From: Hyphomicrobiaceae bacterium
Lineage (GTDB): Bacteria; Pseudomonadota; Alphaproteobacteria; Rhizobiales; Devosiaceae
DNA length: 64,000 nt
Assembly (NCBI GenBank): GCA_020638065.1
Contig: JACKJG010000005.1
Span: forward strand, 124,001-188,000
Reading direction: 5' to 3'
The notes under the pieces were generated by a model. It made no database searches. It was not told the origin of the DNA and saw nothing but the letters and a program-made list of their open reading frames with translations. Shown piece after piece: positions 35,372-43,942 of this stretch (within the stretch, counting starts at the first letter, position 1; each line of letters starts with the position of its first letter). The translations under genes were made by a program, and so were the position numbers.

Positions 35372-36721
35372 ATGTTTTCCAAGGTTCTCATAGCCAATCG
35401 CGGGGAAATTGCCCTGCGCGTTCTGCGCGCCTGCAAGGAAATGGGCATTCAGACCGTTGCCGTGCATTCGACCGCCGATGCCGACGCCATGCATGTGCGG
35501 CTGGCCGACGAAAGCGTCTGCATTGGCCCCAATCCGGCCAGCGAATCGTATCTGAACATTCCCGCCATCGTGACCGCCTGCGAAATCTCCGGCGCTGATG
35601 CTGTTCACCCCGGTTATGGCTTCCTATCGGAAAATGCCCGCTTTGCCCGCATTCTGGCCGAGCACAAGGTCGCGTTTATCGGGCCGTCCTCCCATCATAT
35701 TGAAATCATGGGCGATAAGATCGAGGCCAAGCGCACCGCGCTCGAACTCGGCATTCCCTGCGTGCCCGGTTCCGACGGCGAGGTCGAAACCGTGGAAGAC
35801 GCCAAGGCCATCGGCAAGGAATTTGGCTATCCGGTTCTGGTCAAGGCCGCCGCTGGCGGCGGCGGACGCGGCATGAAAGTCGCCAACAGCGAAGCGGAAA
35901 TGGAAACCGCGTTCAAGACGGCGCGCAGCGAGGCGAAGGCCGCATTTGGCGACGGCGCCGTCTACATCGAGAAATACCTCGCCAAACCACGCCATATCGA
36001 GGTTCAGGTCATCGGCGACGGCCAGGGCAACGCCGTTCATCTGGGCACCCGCGATTGTTCCCTGCAGCGGCGGCACCAGAAGGTCTGGGAAGAAGCGGTC
36101 GCCCCTACCGTGCCGATGGAAAAGCAGGAGCAAATCGGCGAAATCTGCGCCAGCGCCATGCGCAAGCTGAAATATTCCGGCGCCGGTACAATCGAATTCC
36201 TTTACGAGGACGGTGAGTTCTATTTCATCGAAATGAACACCCGCCTGCAGGTGGAACACCCGGTTACCGAGCGCGTGACCAATATCGATATCGTCTACGA
36301 GCAGATCCGCGTTGCTGCCGGCGAAAAGCTCAGCATCGCGCAAAACGACGTCATATTCTGGGGCCACTCCATCGAGGTCCGGATCAATGCCGAAGATCCC
36401 GTGACCTTCACGCCCTCACCTGGCACGATCACCTTCTATCATCCGGCAGGCGGCGTCGGCGTGCGCATCGATTCAGCCGTTTATCAGGGCTACAAGATCC
36501 CGCCCTATTACGACAGCCTGATCGGCAAGCTCATCGCCCACGGCCGCACCCGCGAAGAGTGTTTGCAGCGCCTCAAACGTGCCATCGACGAGTTTGTTGT
36601 GGACGGAATCAAGACCACCCTGCCCCTGTTCCAGCGGCTGATCCGTGAACCAGACATCATTGCGGGCAATTACGATATTCATTGGCTTGAACATTATCTG
36701 GCGGGCGACAAATCCGCGTAG
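35372..36721 (+). CDS. accC: acetyl-CoA carboxylase biotin carboxylase subunit
   Basis: 449 aa. ATP-grasp enzyme carboxylating biotin on AccB. N-terminal KVLIANRGEIALRVLRA, the glycine-rich loop AAAGGGGRGMK, ATP-grasp residues KPRHIEVQVIGD, the catalytic block EMNTRLQVEHPVTE and the C-terminal lid-associated SFTP-like VTFTPSPG. Full length compared with E. coli AccC (449 aa). It follows accB with a 15-bp gap and precedes aat by 25 bp, so all three may be co-transcribed. Confidence 0.97.
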   Translation: MFSKVLIANRGEIALRVLRACKEMGIQTVAVHSTADADAMHVRLADESVCIGPNPASESYLNIPAIVTACEISGADAVHPGYGFLSENARFARILAEHKVAFIGPSSHHIEIMGDKIEAKRTALELGIPCVPGSDGEVETVEDAKAIGKEFGYPVLVKAAAGGGGRGMKVANSEAEMETAFKTARSEAKAAFGDGAVYIEKYLAKPRHIEVQVIGDGQGNAVHLGTRDCSLQRRHQKVWEEAVAPTVPMEKQEQIGEICASAMRKLKYSGAGTIEFLYEDGEFYFIEMNTRLQVEHPVTERVTNIDIVYEQIRVAAGEKLSIAQNDVIFWGHSIEVRINAEDPVTFTPSPGTITFYHPAGGVGVRIDSAVYQGYKIPPYYDSLIGKLIAHGRTREECLQRLKRAIDEFVVDGIKTTLPLFQRLIREPDIIAGNYDIHWLEHYLAGDKSA

Positions 36722-36746
36722 AACCGCGCGGGTCCGATCGATGTGA

Positions 36747-37391
36747 ATGATGACGACCCACAACCCGTTCATTCCCGAACTCAATGCCGATCTTATTCTG
36801 CGGGCCTATCAGGCTGGCATTTTTCCGATGGCCGACAGTGCCGACGATCCGGACATCTTCTGGGTCAGCCCCGAACATCGCGGCATCATTCCTCTCGATG
36901 GGCTTCATGTGTCAAAGAGCCTGCGTAAAGCCATCCGCACCACAGCCTTTGAAACTCGCGTCGACTCCGATTTCGAACTGACCATCGAGAATTGCGCCAC
37001 CAAGGGCACCGAGCGGGAAACCACCTGGATTAATTCCACCATCAGAAGGCTCTATGGTGAATTGTTCGAACGCGGCTATTGCCACACCGTTGAGGTGTGG
37101 GACGGCGCCGAAATGGTCGGTGGTCTTTACGGCATTGCGATCGGTGGAGCCTTCTTTGGCGAGAGTATGTTTCACACGCGCACCAATGCTTCCAAAATCG
37201 CACTCGTCCACCTGGTTGATCGGCTGAACGCAGGCAATTTCCGCTTGCTCGACACCCAGTTTCTGACCGATCACCTCGAATCGCTTGGCGCCATCGAAAT
37301 TCCGCGTTCCGAATACGAACTGCGTCTGGCCAAAGCGATGGAAGTCCGCGGGGACTTCGGCGCTTGGGACCATATCGCCGGAAGAAACTGA
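36747..37391 (+). CDS. aat: leucyl/phenylalanyl-tRNA-protein transferase
   Basis: 214 aa. It adds Leu or Phe to N-terminal Lys/Arg of proteins, marking them for ClpAP/S degradation in the N-degron pathway. Family blocks: AYQAGIFPMAD, FWVSPEHRGIIPLD, HTVEVWDGAEMVGGLYGIAIGGAFFGESMFH (seen in part as GGLYGIAIGG and GESMFH) and TQFLTDHL. Two adjacent ATG codons are possible starts. Downstream, the MmcQ-like gene begins within about 20 bp. Confidence 0.95.
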   Translation: MMTTHNPFIPELNADLILRAYQAGIFPMADSADDPDIFWVSPEHRGIIPLDGLHVSKSLRKAIRTTAFETRVDSDFELTIENCATKGTERETTWINSTIRRLYGELFERGYCHTVEVWDGAEMVGGLYGIAIGGAFFGESMFHTRTNASKIALVHLVDRLNAGNFRLLDTQFLTDHLESLGAIEIPRSEYELRLAKAMEVRGDFGAWDHIAGRN

Positions 37392-37412
37392 ACGATTCCG
37401 TTGGAGGCGACT

Positions 37413-37751
37413 CTGGACCGCCAGCAATTTGCTGCATTGGCTAAGAAATTCCCCGGCGCGACGGTTGTTGCCGCAGGCGATGCCATCGATGTCCGGGTTG
37501 CGAACAAGACCTTTGTCGCTCTGCCAGCCAATAACGCCAACTGCGCCATATTCAGGCTCACCCTTGAGCAACAGGAAATGCTGATCGCGGCGGAGCCGGA
37601 AATTTTCCGGAGGCTCGACCAATACCTGGGAACCAAAGGCTGGACCGAGGCTCGGCTGGAGCGCCTGGATGACAACACAGCGATTTCGGCCTTGCGACTG
37701 GCCTGGGCGAACCTCGCGCCCAAACGCATGATCGCTCAGTTCGAATTGTGA
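37413..37751 (+). CDS. MmcQ/YjbR-family protein, probable CTG start
   Basis: 112 aa if it starts at CTG (37413), read as DRQQFAALAKKFPGA, which matches the usual family N-terminus. A GGAGG Shine-Dalgarno is placed 5 nt before that CTG. The TTG at 37401 is in frame but overlaps that Shine-Dalgarno and has none of its own; no ATG or GTG is available. The C-terminal block EQQEMLIAAEPEIF, GTKGWTEARL and AWANLAPKRM identifies the family. MmcQ/YjbR proteins have a double-wing DNA-binding-like fold, but their role is unknown. It is convergent with the DUF2155 gene, 13 bp apart. Confidence 0.85.
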   Translation: MDRQQFAALAKKFPGATVVAAGDAIDVRVANKTFVALPANNANCAIFRLTLEQQEMLIAAEPEIFRRLDQYLGTKGWTEARLERLDDNTAISALRLAWANLAPKRMIAQFEL

Positions 37752-37764
37752 AACCTGCCCAAAG

Positions 37765-38193
37765 CTACCGCTGATCCGGCGGCGGAACGTCCGAGCTCTG
37801 TTTGCAGTTGAGGAGCCAGACATCATAAACCGGGTGATCGAGCGCGTTCAGCGCCGGGCTGTCGGCAAACATCCAGCCTGTGAAAACCCGCGAAATTGTG
37901 CCCTTGAGCGACACCTGATCGATTTCGAGAAACACGGATGTCCGCTGCGTCTCCGTGGCCGGGCGGGTGTAGCAGGCGCGCGGGGTGATCTGCAGTGAGC
38001 CGAACTGCACCGTCTCACCCATATAGACGTCGAACGTCGTTAGCCGTCCTGTAATCTTGTCCAGCCCGTTGAGCTGCGCCACCGGATTGGCGACGGTCTC
38101 CGCAAAGGCGGCCCCCGCCAGCGCCCATAGGAGTACGGCGCTCAAGGCAAGCTGCCTGCCCCATCGCGCCACGTGCTGCAATTCATTGGTCAT
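37765..38193 (-). CDS. DUF2155-domain exported protein
   Basis: 142 aa. A signal peptide (LALSAVLLWALAGAAFAE) is followed by the DUF2155 core: LDKITGRLTTFDVYMGE, GSLQITPRACYTRP, RTSVFLEIDQVSL and RVFTGWMFADSPALNALDHPVYDVWLL, with a conserved final Cys. The start is the ATG at MTNELQHV, which leaves 17 bp after the NDUFA12 gene; an upstream in-frame start would overlap that gene. The family is restricted largely to Alphaproteobacteria, is found next to the NDUFA12 gene, and its function is unknown. Confidence 0.9.
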   Translation of the reverse strand: MTNELQHVARWGRQLALSAVLLWALAGAAFAETVANPVAQLNGLDKITGRLTTFDVYMGETVQFGSLQITPRACYTRPATETQRTSVFLEIDQVSLKGTISRVFTGWMFADSPALNALDHPVYDVWLLNCKQSSDVPPPDQR

Positions 38194-38210
38194 TGTTGGT
38201 CGACTGTCGC

Positions 38211-38594
38211 CTATTCCGGTGACCACGCGTCGTAGTCGCCGGTCACTTTTGGCCGTTGTCCGCCCTTGAGCATGCTGCCCTCGGGTCGGTAAGCGGCTGC
38301 AGTTCCGGTCAAATTTGGCTGGTGCGGCTTTTCCCAGAATTTCGCCTGATAGCGCTCTTCGGTCGGCAATTGATCGGTCCGGTGATGCATCCAGCCATGC
38401 CAGCCCGGCGGAATGGCCGAGGCTTCGGCGGGACCGTTATAGATCACCCAGCGACGATCACCCTTTTTGGACTTGTAGTACTGGTTGCCTGCATCGTCCG
38501 AGCCGACATATTGCCCGTGCAAAAACGTATGCCAGCGTGTTCCAAGCGTCTGCCTGTTCCACCAGATGAACAACTCAGCGATAAACTGTTTCAT
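38211..38594 (-). CDS. NDUFA12-family NADH:ubiquinone oxidoreductase accessory subunit
   Basis: 127 aa from the ATG of MKQFIAELFIWWNRQTLGTRW. The NDUFA12/B17.2 pattern is clear: GQYVGSDDAGNQYY, DRRWVIYNG, ASAIPPGWHGWMHH and KPHQPNLTGT. This mitochondrial-type supernumerary complex I subunit is shared by alphaproteobacteria and mitochondria and binds the hydrophilic arm. The gene lies outside any nuo operon, just upstream of the DUF2155 gene and in the same direction. Confidence 0.93.
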   Translation of the reverse strand: MKQFIAELFIWWNRQTLGTRWHTFLHGQYVGSDDAGNQYYKSKKGDRRWVIYNGPAEASAIPPGWHGWMHHRTDQLPTEERYQAKFWEKPHQPNLTGTAAAYRPEGSMLKGGQRPKVTGDYDAWSPE

Positions 38595-38768
38595 GACCGC
38601 ATCCTGAAACCGATGGCTGCCCGAAAACGGCAGCGGACTTCGGGCCAGCACTAGCATGCCTGTTGGCAGAGGCAAACCCAAAAGCCAGCCTGTTCAAGAC
38701 GCACAAGGCTCTAAACTGTGGCCACAATCCAAAGGACCCAGCTGCCGCGAAACCCGATCCTTGCTCCG

Positions 38769-39377
38769 CTAGAAGCTCGACCCCAGAATACGGTCCACAT
38801 CATCCTGGATCGAATTGAGCTGATCGAGCTGCTCAGACTGGTATTGCCGGGCCGAGGCCAACTGCTTGCGTTTGGCCGTTTCCTGATCAAGCTGCTCTGA
38901 CATGCCGGCGACAACATACCGTTCGCCGACCAGTTTCAGGCTTCGCTCCGAGTGAAAAACCCACTCGATATGCGCATAAAGAACGTCTGGAGACACCGGT
39001 TTGACCAGAACGGCCTGCGCACCGAGTCGCATGGCCGATTCAACGTGCTTCTGCATGGCAACACTGAACATGGCGATGATCGGGGTCAGGCAAAGTGGAA
39101 ACATGCGCTCGTGTCGAATCAGCTTGAGCAGGCTCCGTCCGCCATAGGGCGGCGCGTCCCAATCCATGAGCAGAACCGAGGGTGGCTGCGTGAGCATCGA
39201 GGCGACGGCCGAATCCATGTCCGCGAAGATTCTGATATCACGGCATCCAAATCCCGCAATCATGCCGCGCAACAGGTGCTGCATTTGCCGGTTTGGCTCA
39301 ATCACAACAATCGAGTGACCCTGCATTGCCCGGCTGTCCGCACGGTGAGAATTGCGGCTTTCCGACTTCATCGTCAT
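38769..39377 (-). CDS. single-domain response regulator receiver protein
   Basis: 202 aa. Receiver domain about residues 20-145: SIVVIEPNRQM (only one of the two usual acidic pocket residues), the phospho-acceptor Asp in LLMDWDAPPYGG and the Lys in AVLVKPVS. After the receiver come about 60 residues ending in a helical Gln-rich stretch (QYQSEQLDQLNSIQDDVDRIL), with no DNA-binding domain. No kinase gene is near. GGAGTT overlaps closely with the first ATG, so the Met two codons on may be the start. It probably signals by protein contact, as small CheY-like/DivK-like proteins do (inference). Confidence 0.85.
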   Translation of the reverse strand: MTMKSESRNSHRADSRAMQGHSIVVIEPNRQMQHLLRGMIAGFGCRDIRIFADMDSAVASMLTQPPSVLLMDWDAPPYGGRSLLKLIRHERMFPLCLTPIIAMFSVAMQKHVESAMRLGAQAVLVKPVSPDVLYAHIEWVFHSERSLKLVGERYVVAGMSEQLDQETAKRKQLASARQYQSEQLDQLNSIQDDVDRILGSSF

Positions 39378-39693
39378 AACTCCTGGCCAACTCCCGGCAA
39401 AACCGAAGCCGGGAAAAATGCCGCAGAGGCGTCCTGATCGAAAATAATGCGCTTGACTTTGAACCCCGTCTATTCCGGCCGGTTGCGGACGGGATTCGCA
39501 CGTGTGTTTTTGTTTACGTTTCGCCTTCGAAACTCATGCGAATTTCCGCATGTAAATCGGCGTTTTTTCTTTCATTTTTGACGGTGATTTGATCCCAGCT
39601 GCACCTGCAGGGAGCGCCGCGATGCTAGGCAATTTCTGCCCTTGGATGCGCCCCGCCCAGAAGCAGTCTCGCTCTGGGATTTCCCCGCAATAC

Positions 39694-39740
39694 ACACTAT
39701 ATTTAGTTTTTCACGGACAAGATGACACAAGCAGTAGGAT
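39694..39740. promoter_or_regulatory. candidate pair of NrdR boxes upstream of nrdJ
   Basis: ACACTATATTTAGTTT (39694-39709) matches 14 of 16 positions of the NrdR consensus acaCwAtATaTwGtgt. A weaker copy ACACAAGCAGTAGGAT (39725-39740) begins exactly 31 bp later; NrdR boxes usually come in pairs about three helical turns apart. NrdR represses ribonucleotide reductase genes when dATP is high. The first box contains TATATT, a plausible -10. Confidence 0.55.
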
Positions 39741-39795
39741 TTTGTGCGAAACCAATGCTTGACCGAAAAACTGAATCGGAATTACAAAAATCAGG

Positions 39796-39850
39796 TTGCG
39801 GAGAGGTACCCATCAACCCCTTTTCGTCACTCGTCAGGCAATCTCCGCAA
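39796..39850 (+). other. inverted repeat in the nrdJ leader
   Basis: TTGCGGAGA (39796-39804) and TCTCCGCAA (39842-39850) are perfect inverted copies enclosing 37 nt, consistent with a stem in the nrdJ transcript. Confidence 0.45.
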
Positions 39851-39902
39851 TTGGGGTGCGCGCAACGGGGGCTCAAGGCGATTGCGGGTTAACTTTTGGC
39901 GG

Positions 39903-39923
39903 TGCAGAACTAAACGTTCTGCA
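39903..39923 (+). other. hairpin in the nrdJ leader
   Basis: TGCAGAAC (39903-39910) and GTTCTGCA (39916-39923) form a perfect 8-bp stem with a TAAAC loop. No T tract follows, so it is not an intrinsic terminator. Confidence 0.55.
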
Positions 39924-40127
39924 TTGAGGGCGGGACGATTGCGGCGCCCCATGCCAATTGAACCGAACCCGACATCTGGATGACGCCGGCGTCAAAGACC
40001 GGGCATTCAAAACAACAAGCGCTGGCTCGGGCGGGCCGCGTAACAGGGCTGTCAAACACATTTGAGTTGGAGAAACTCAAAACGAACTCGCGGCATATTT
40101 GCGTCCGCGACATTGGGGAACGAACGA

Positions 40128-43100
40128 ATGAAAATCGAACGGCGCTTCACGCAATCCGGTCAATCTGCCTATCAGGGCATCGAATTCCGCAAGGCAATCA
40201 GCGAAATCCGCAACCCGGATGGCTCGGTGGTCTTCAAACTGGGAAATATCGACGTGCCGTCGAACTGGTCGCAAGTGGCCGCCGATATCATTGCGCAGAA
40301 GTACTTCCGCAAGGCCGGCGTCGCCAAGGTTCTGAAAAAAGTCGAAGAGAACGACGTCCCCTCCTGGCTCTGGAAATCCGTTCCCGATGAAAAGGCGCTC
40401 GCCAAGCTCCCCGAAGACGAGCGCTACGGGTCCGAAACCGACAGCCGTCAGGTTTTTGACCGTCTTGCGGGCACCTGGACCTATTGGGGCTGGAAGGGCA
40501 AGTATTTCACCTCCGAAGACGACGCCCGAACCTTCTATGACGAACTGCGCTACATGCTCGCCACCCAGCGCGTCGCCCCAAATTCCCCGCAATGGTTCAA
40601 CACCGGCCTGAACTGGGCCTATGGCATCGACGGCCCCGGACAGGGCCACTTCTACGTCGACCCGTTCACCCACAAGCTCGTCCAGTCGAAATCCGCTTAC
40701 GAGCATCCCCAGCCGCATGCCTGCTTCATCCAGTCGGTCAACGACGATCTTGTCAATGAAAACGGCATCATGGACCTCTGGGTCCGCGAGGCGCGCCTCT
40801 TCAAATACGGCTCGGGCACTGGCACCAATTTTTCCGCCCTCCGCGGCGCCGGCGAAAACCTCTCCGGCGGCGGCCGCTCATCGGGCCTGATGTCTTTCCT
40901 CAAGATCGGCGACCGCGCCGCTGGCGCCATCAAGTCCGGCGGCACCACCCGCCGCGCCGCCAAGATGGTCGTGGTCGACATCGATCACCCCGATATCGAG
41001 GAATACATCAACTGGAAGGTCAAGGAAGAGCAGAAGGTCGCTGCCCTCGTCACCGGCTCGAAGATCGCTTCCAGGCATCTGAAACTCATCATGAAAGCCT
41101 GCGTGAATTGCGAAGGCTCGGACGGCACCTGCTTCGATCCCAACAAAAACCCCGCCCTCAAGCGCGAGGTCAGGGCCGCCAAGAAGGCGATGGTGCCGGA
41201 GAACTACATCCAGCGCGTCATCCAGTTCGCGCGCCAGGGCTATACGGACCTCGAATTCCCCGTCTACAACACCGACTGGGACTCCGAGGCCTATCTGACC
41301 GTTGCCGGCCAGAACTCGAACAATTCCATCCGCGTGTCCGACGATTTCCTGCACGCGGTCGAACATGACGGCGACTGGAACCTGACCGGCCGCATTCGTG
41401 GCAATGTGACCAAGACTCTCAAGGCCCGCGAACTCTGGGATCAGATCGGTTACGCCGCCTGGGCCAGCGCCGATCCCGGCATTCAATACCATTCCACCAT
41501 CAACGATTGGCACACCTGCCCCGAAGCCGGCCCGATCAACGCCTCCAATCCGTGCTCGGAATATATGTTCCTCGACGACACGGCCTGCAACCTCGCCTCG
41601 GTCAACCTGTTGCCCTACCGCAATCAGGACAGCTCCTTTAATACCGGCGATTTCGAACACACGGTCCGCCTCTGGACCATCGTTCTCGAAATCTCGGTGA
41701 TGATGGCGCAATTCCCCTCCAAGGCCATCGCCGAACGCTCGTTCGAATACCGCACCCTCGGCCTCGGCTTCGCCAATATCGGCGGTTTCCTGATGACCTC
41801 GGGCATTCCTTATGACAGCGACGAGGGCCGCGCCATCGCCGGCGCCGTCACCGCCATCCTGACCGGCATTTCCTATGCCACCTCGGCCGAAATGGCCAAG
41901 GAGCTCGGCGCCTTCAAGGATTACAAGCGCAACGCCAAGCACATGCTGCGCGTCATCCGCAACCATCGCAACGCCGCCTATGGCAACGAAACCGGCTATG
42001 AGGGTCTCGACATCAATCCGGTGCCTTTGGTCGCAACCGATTGCCCGGATGAAAACCTCATCGCCCGCGCCAGAAACGCCTGGGACGAGGCTCTGGAACT
42101 GGGCAAGAAGCACGGCTATCGCAACGCCCAGGTGTCGGTCATTGCCCCCACCGGCACCATCGGTCTGGTCATGGATTGCGACACGACCGGCATCGAGCCC
42201 GATTTCGCCCTCGTGAAAATGAAAAAGCTCGCCGGCGGCGGCTATTTCAAGATCATCAACCGCGCCGTGCCCCCGGCCCTCCGGACCCTTGGCTATTCCG
42301 AGGACCAGATCGCCGAGATCGAGGCCTATGCGGTCGGTCACGGCAACCTCAATCAGGCGCCGGCCATCAACCCCGCTTCGCTCAAGACCAAGGGCTTCAC
42401 CGACGAGAAGATCGAGGCGGTCAACAAGGCCCTCGCCTCCGCCTTCGACATCAAGTTCGCCTTCAACAAGTGGACGCTGGGCGAGGATTTCTGCAAATCC
42501 GCCCTCGGCCTGACCGACGAACAGCTCAATGATTTCGATTTCGACCTGCTTGCATCCCTCGGCTATTCGAAAAAGGACATCGAGGCGGCCAACGTTCACG
42601 TCTGCGGCGCCATGACCCTTGAAGGCGCACCCTTCCTGAAGAACGACGACCTTCCCGTCTTCGATTGCGCCTCGCCGACCGGCAAGACCGGCAAGCGCTT
42701 CCTTTCGGTCGAAAGCCATATCCGCATGATGGCGGCGGCTCAGCCCTTCATTTCCGGCGCCATTTCCAAGACCATCAACATGCCAAATTCGGCAACGGTC
42801 GCGGAATGCAAGGAAGCCTATATGCTCAGCTGGAAGCTGGCGCTCAAGGCCAACGCGCTTTACCGCGACGGCTCCAAGCTCTCCCAGCCGCTCAACGCCT
42901 CGCTGCTCAGCGATGAGGACGATGAAGAGGATATGGACGATATCGCCGCCAAGCCGCTCGCCGAACGCGCCCAGGTCATCACCGAGCGGATCGTCGAGCG
43001 CATCATCGCCCGCGAACGCGAAAAGATGCCCCAGCGCCGCAAGGGTTACACCCAGAAGGCAACCGTGGGTGGCCACAAGGTCTATCTCAGAACCGGCGAA

Positions 43101-43841
43101 TATGACGATGGCCGCCTCGGCGAAATCTTCATCGACATGCACAAGGAAGGCGCCGCCTTCCGCGCCATGATGAACAATTTCGCCATCGCCATCTCGCTGG
43201 GCCTGCAATATGGCGTGCCGCTCGAGGAATTCGTTGAGGCTTTCATCTTCACGCGTTTCGAACCGGCGGGCCTGGTGAGCGGCAACGATTCGATCAAGAA
43301 CGCGACCTCGATCCTCGACTATGTGTTCCGCGAACTCGCCGTCTCCTATCTCGACCGCTACGACCTCGCCCATGTCACGCCGGAGGTCGGCAACACCGCC
43401 CTCGGCAAAGGCGTCAGCGAAGACAAGGGTCCCGGCAGCCAGCAGGGTCTACCGGCCACCCAGTTCGTCTCCAAGGGCCTGACGCGCGGCCGCGTGAAGG
43501 ATCAGTCGCTGATGCTGGTGCCCAACCCGGTCGAAGCGGACAGCATCAATTCGCCGGTCAAGGCCATGCAGACCTCGGTCTCAACCGCCCTCAAGGCCGC
43601 AACCGCTCTGAAGCAGGATTATCAGCCCGAGCCGGGCCGGATCACCGAAACGCTTCTGACCCCCGAGGTCGAACAGGCGGCCACCCAGCCGGCTCACCGG
43701 AGCCAAACCTCCCTCCGCGCCGAAGCGCAGATGAAGGGCTATGTCGGCGAAGCCTGCCCCGAATGCCAGAACTTCACTCTGGTGCGGAATGGCACGTGTT
43801 TGAAGTGTGACACTTGCGGGGCGACCACGGGGTGCTCGTGA
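40128..43841 (+). CDS. nrdJ: adenosylcobalamin-dependent ribonucleotide reductase, class II
   Basis: 1237 aa from the ATG of MKIERRFT, with GGGGAA upstream; an in-frame start 66 bp earlier is unlikely. It reduces ribonucleotides to deoxyribonucleotides using coenzyme B12, with no oxygen requirement. Visible: GTGTNFSALRGAGE, NPCSEYMFLDDTACNLASVNL (seen as NPCSEYMF and ACNLASVNLL), SVIAPTGTIGLVMDCDTTG, and a C-terminal zinc-ribbon-like segment CPECQNF ... CLKCDTCG. The length matches the long alphaproteobacterial NrdJ with its extended C-terminus (about 1,200 aa). Codon use is extremely GC-biased. The gene stands alone between a long leader and a strong hairpin. Confidence 0.95.
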   Translation: MKIERRFTQSGQSAYQGIEFRKAISEIRNPDGSVVFKLGNIDVPSNWSQVAADIIAQKYFRKAGVAKVLKKVEENDVPSWLWKSVPDEKALAKLPEDERYGSETDSRQVFDRLAGTWTYWGWKGKYFTSEDDARTFYDELRYMLATQRVAPNSPQWFNTGLNWAYGIDGPGQGHFYVDPFTHKLVQSKSAYEHPQPHACFIQSVNDDLVNENGIMDLWVREARLFKYGSGTGTNFSALRGAGENLSGGGRSSGLMSFLKIGDRAAGAIKSGGTTRRAAKMVVVDIDHPDIEEYINWKVKEEQKVAALVTGSKIASRHLKLIMKACVNCEGSDGTCFDPNKNPALKREVRAAKKAMVPENYIQRVIQFARQGYTDLEFPVYNTDWDSEAYLTVAGQNSNNSIRVSDDFLHAVEHDGDWNLTGRIRGNVTKTLKARELWDQIGYAAWASADPGIQYHSTINDWHTCPEAGPINASNPCSEYMFLDDTACNLASVNLLPYRNQDSSFNTGDFEHTVRLWTIVLEISVMMAQFPSKAIAERSFEYRTLGLGFANIGGFLMTSGIPYDSDEGRAIAGAVTAILTGISYATSAEMAKELGAFKDYKRNAKHMLRVIRNHRNAAYGNETGYEGLDINPVPLVATDCPDENLIARARNAWDEALELGKKHGYRNAQVSVIAPTGTIGLVMDCDTTGIEPDFALVKMKKLAGGGYFKIINRAVPPALRTLGYSEDQIAEIEAYAVGHGNLNQAPAINPASLKTKGFTDEKIEAVNKALASAFDIKFAFNKWTLGEDFCKSALGLTDEQLNDFDFDLLASLGYSKKDIEAANVHVCGAMTLEGAPFLKNDDLPVFDCASPTGKTGKRFLSVESHIRMMAAAQPFISGAISKTINMPNSATVAECKEAYMLSWKLALKANALYRDGSKLSQPLNASLLSDEDDEEDMDDIAAKPLAERAQVITERIVERIIAREREKMPQRRKGYTQKATVGGHKVYLRTGEYDDGRLGEIFIDMHKEGAAFRAMMNNFAIAISLGLQYGVPLEEFVEAFIFTRFEPAGLVSGNDSIKNATSILDYVFRELAVSYLDRYDLAHVTPEVGNTALGKGVSEDKGPGSQQGLPATQFVSKGLTRGRVKDQSLMLVPNPVEADSINSPVKAMQTSVSTALKAATALKQDYQPEPGRITETLLTPEVEQAATQPAHRSQTSLRAEAQMKGYVGEACPECQNFTLVRNGTCLKCDTCGATTGCS

Positions 43842-43885
43842 TCCCGGGTTGTCTCGGCGGACTGAACAATTGAGGTGATTTTGGA

Positions 43886-43909
43886 CCCCGGTGCGGAAAC
43901 GTGCCGGGG
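43886..43909 (+). terminator. GNRA-capped hairpin after nrdJ
   Basis: A 10-bp stem with two G-T pairs (CCCCGGTGCG at 43886-43895, CGTGCCGGGG at 43900-43909) closes a GAAA tetraloop, 45 bp past the nrdJ stop. CTCTTC rather than a pure T tract follows. It marks the boundary between housekeeping sequence and the AT-rich gene. Confidence 0.7.
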
Positions 43910-43942
43910 CTCTTCAATAAATCAAATTTGAAGAAAGCCAGA

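Larger units (their letters stand above)
39378..40127. other. 750-bp region upstream of nrdJ with candidate NrdR boxes and structured leader
   Basis: No gene is supported. It holds the NrdR-like boxes (39694-39740), then an inverted repeat (39796-39804/39842-39850), a hairpin (39903-39923) and a 14-bp palindrome TGACGCCGGCGTCA (39981-39994). If transcription starts near the boxes, the nrdJ leader is about 400 nt. Confidence 0.6.

Noticed and set aside
39741..40127. A standard cobalamin riboswitch before nrdJ
   Set aside because: I looked for GCCACTG and the B12 box AGYCMGGAGACC. The nearest string (GCGTCAAAGACCGGGC) needs a gap and mismatches, and the GCCACTG partner is missing. A variant RNA remains possible and is listed as a finding.
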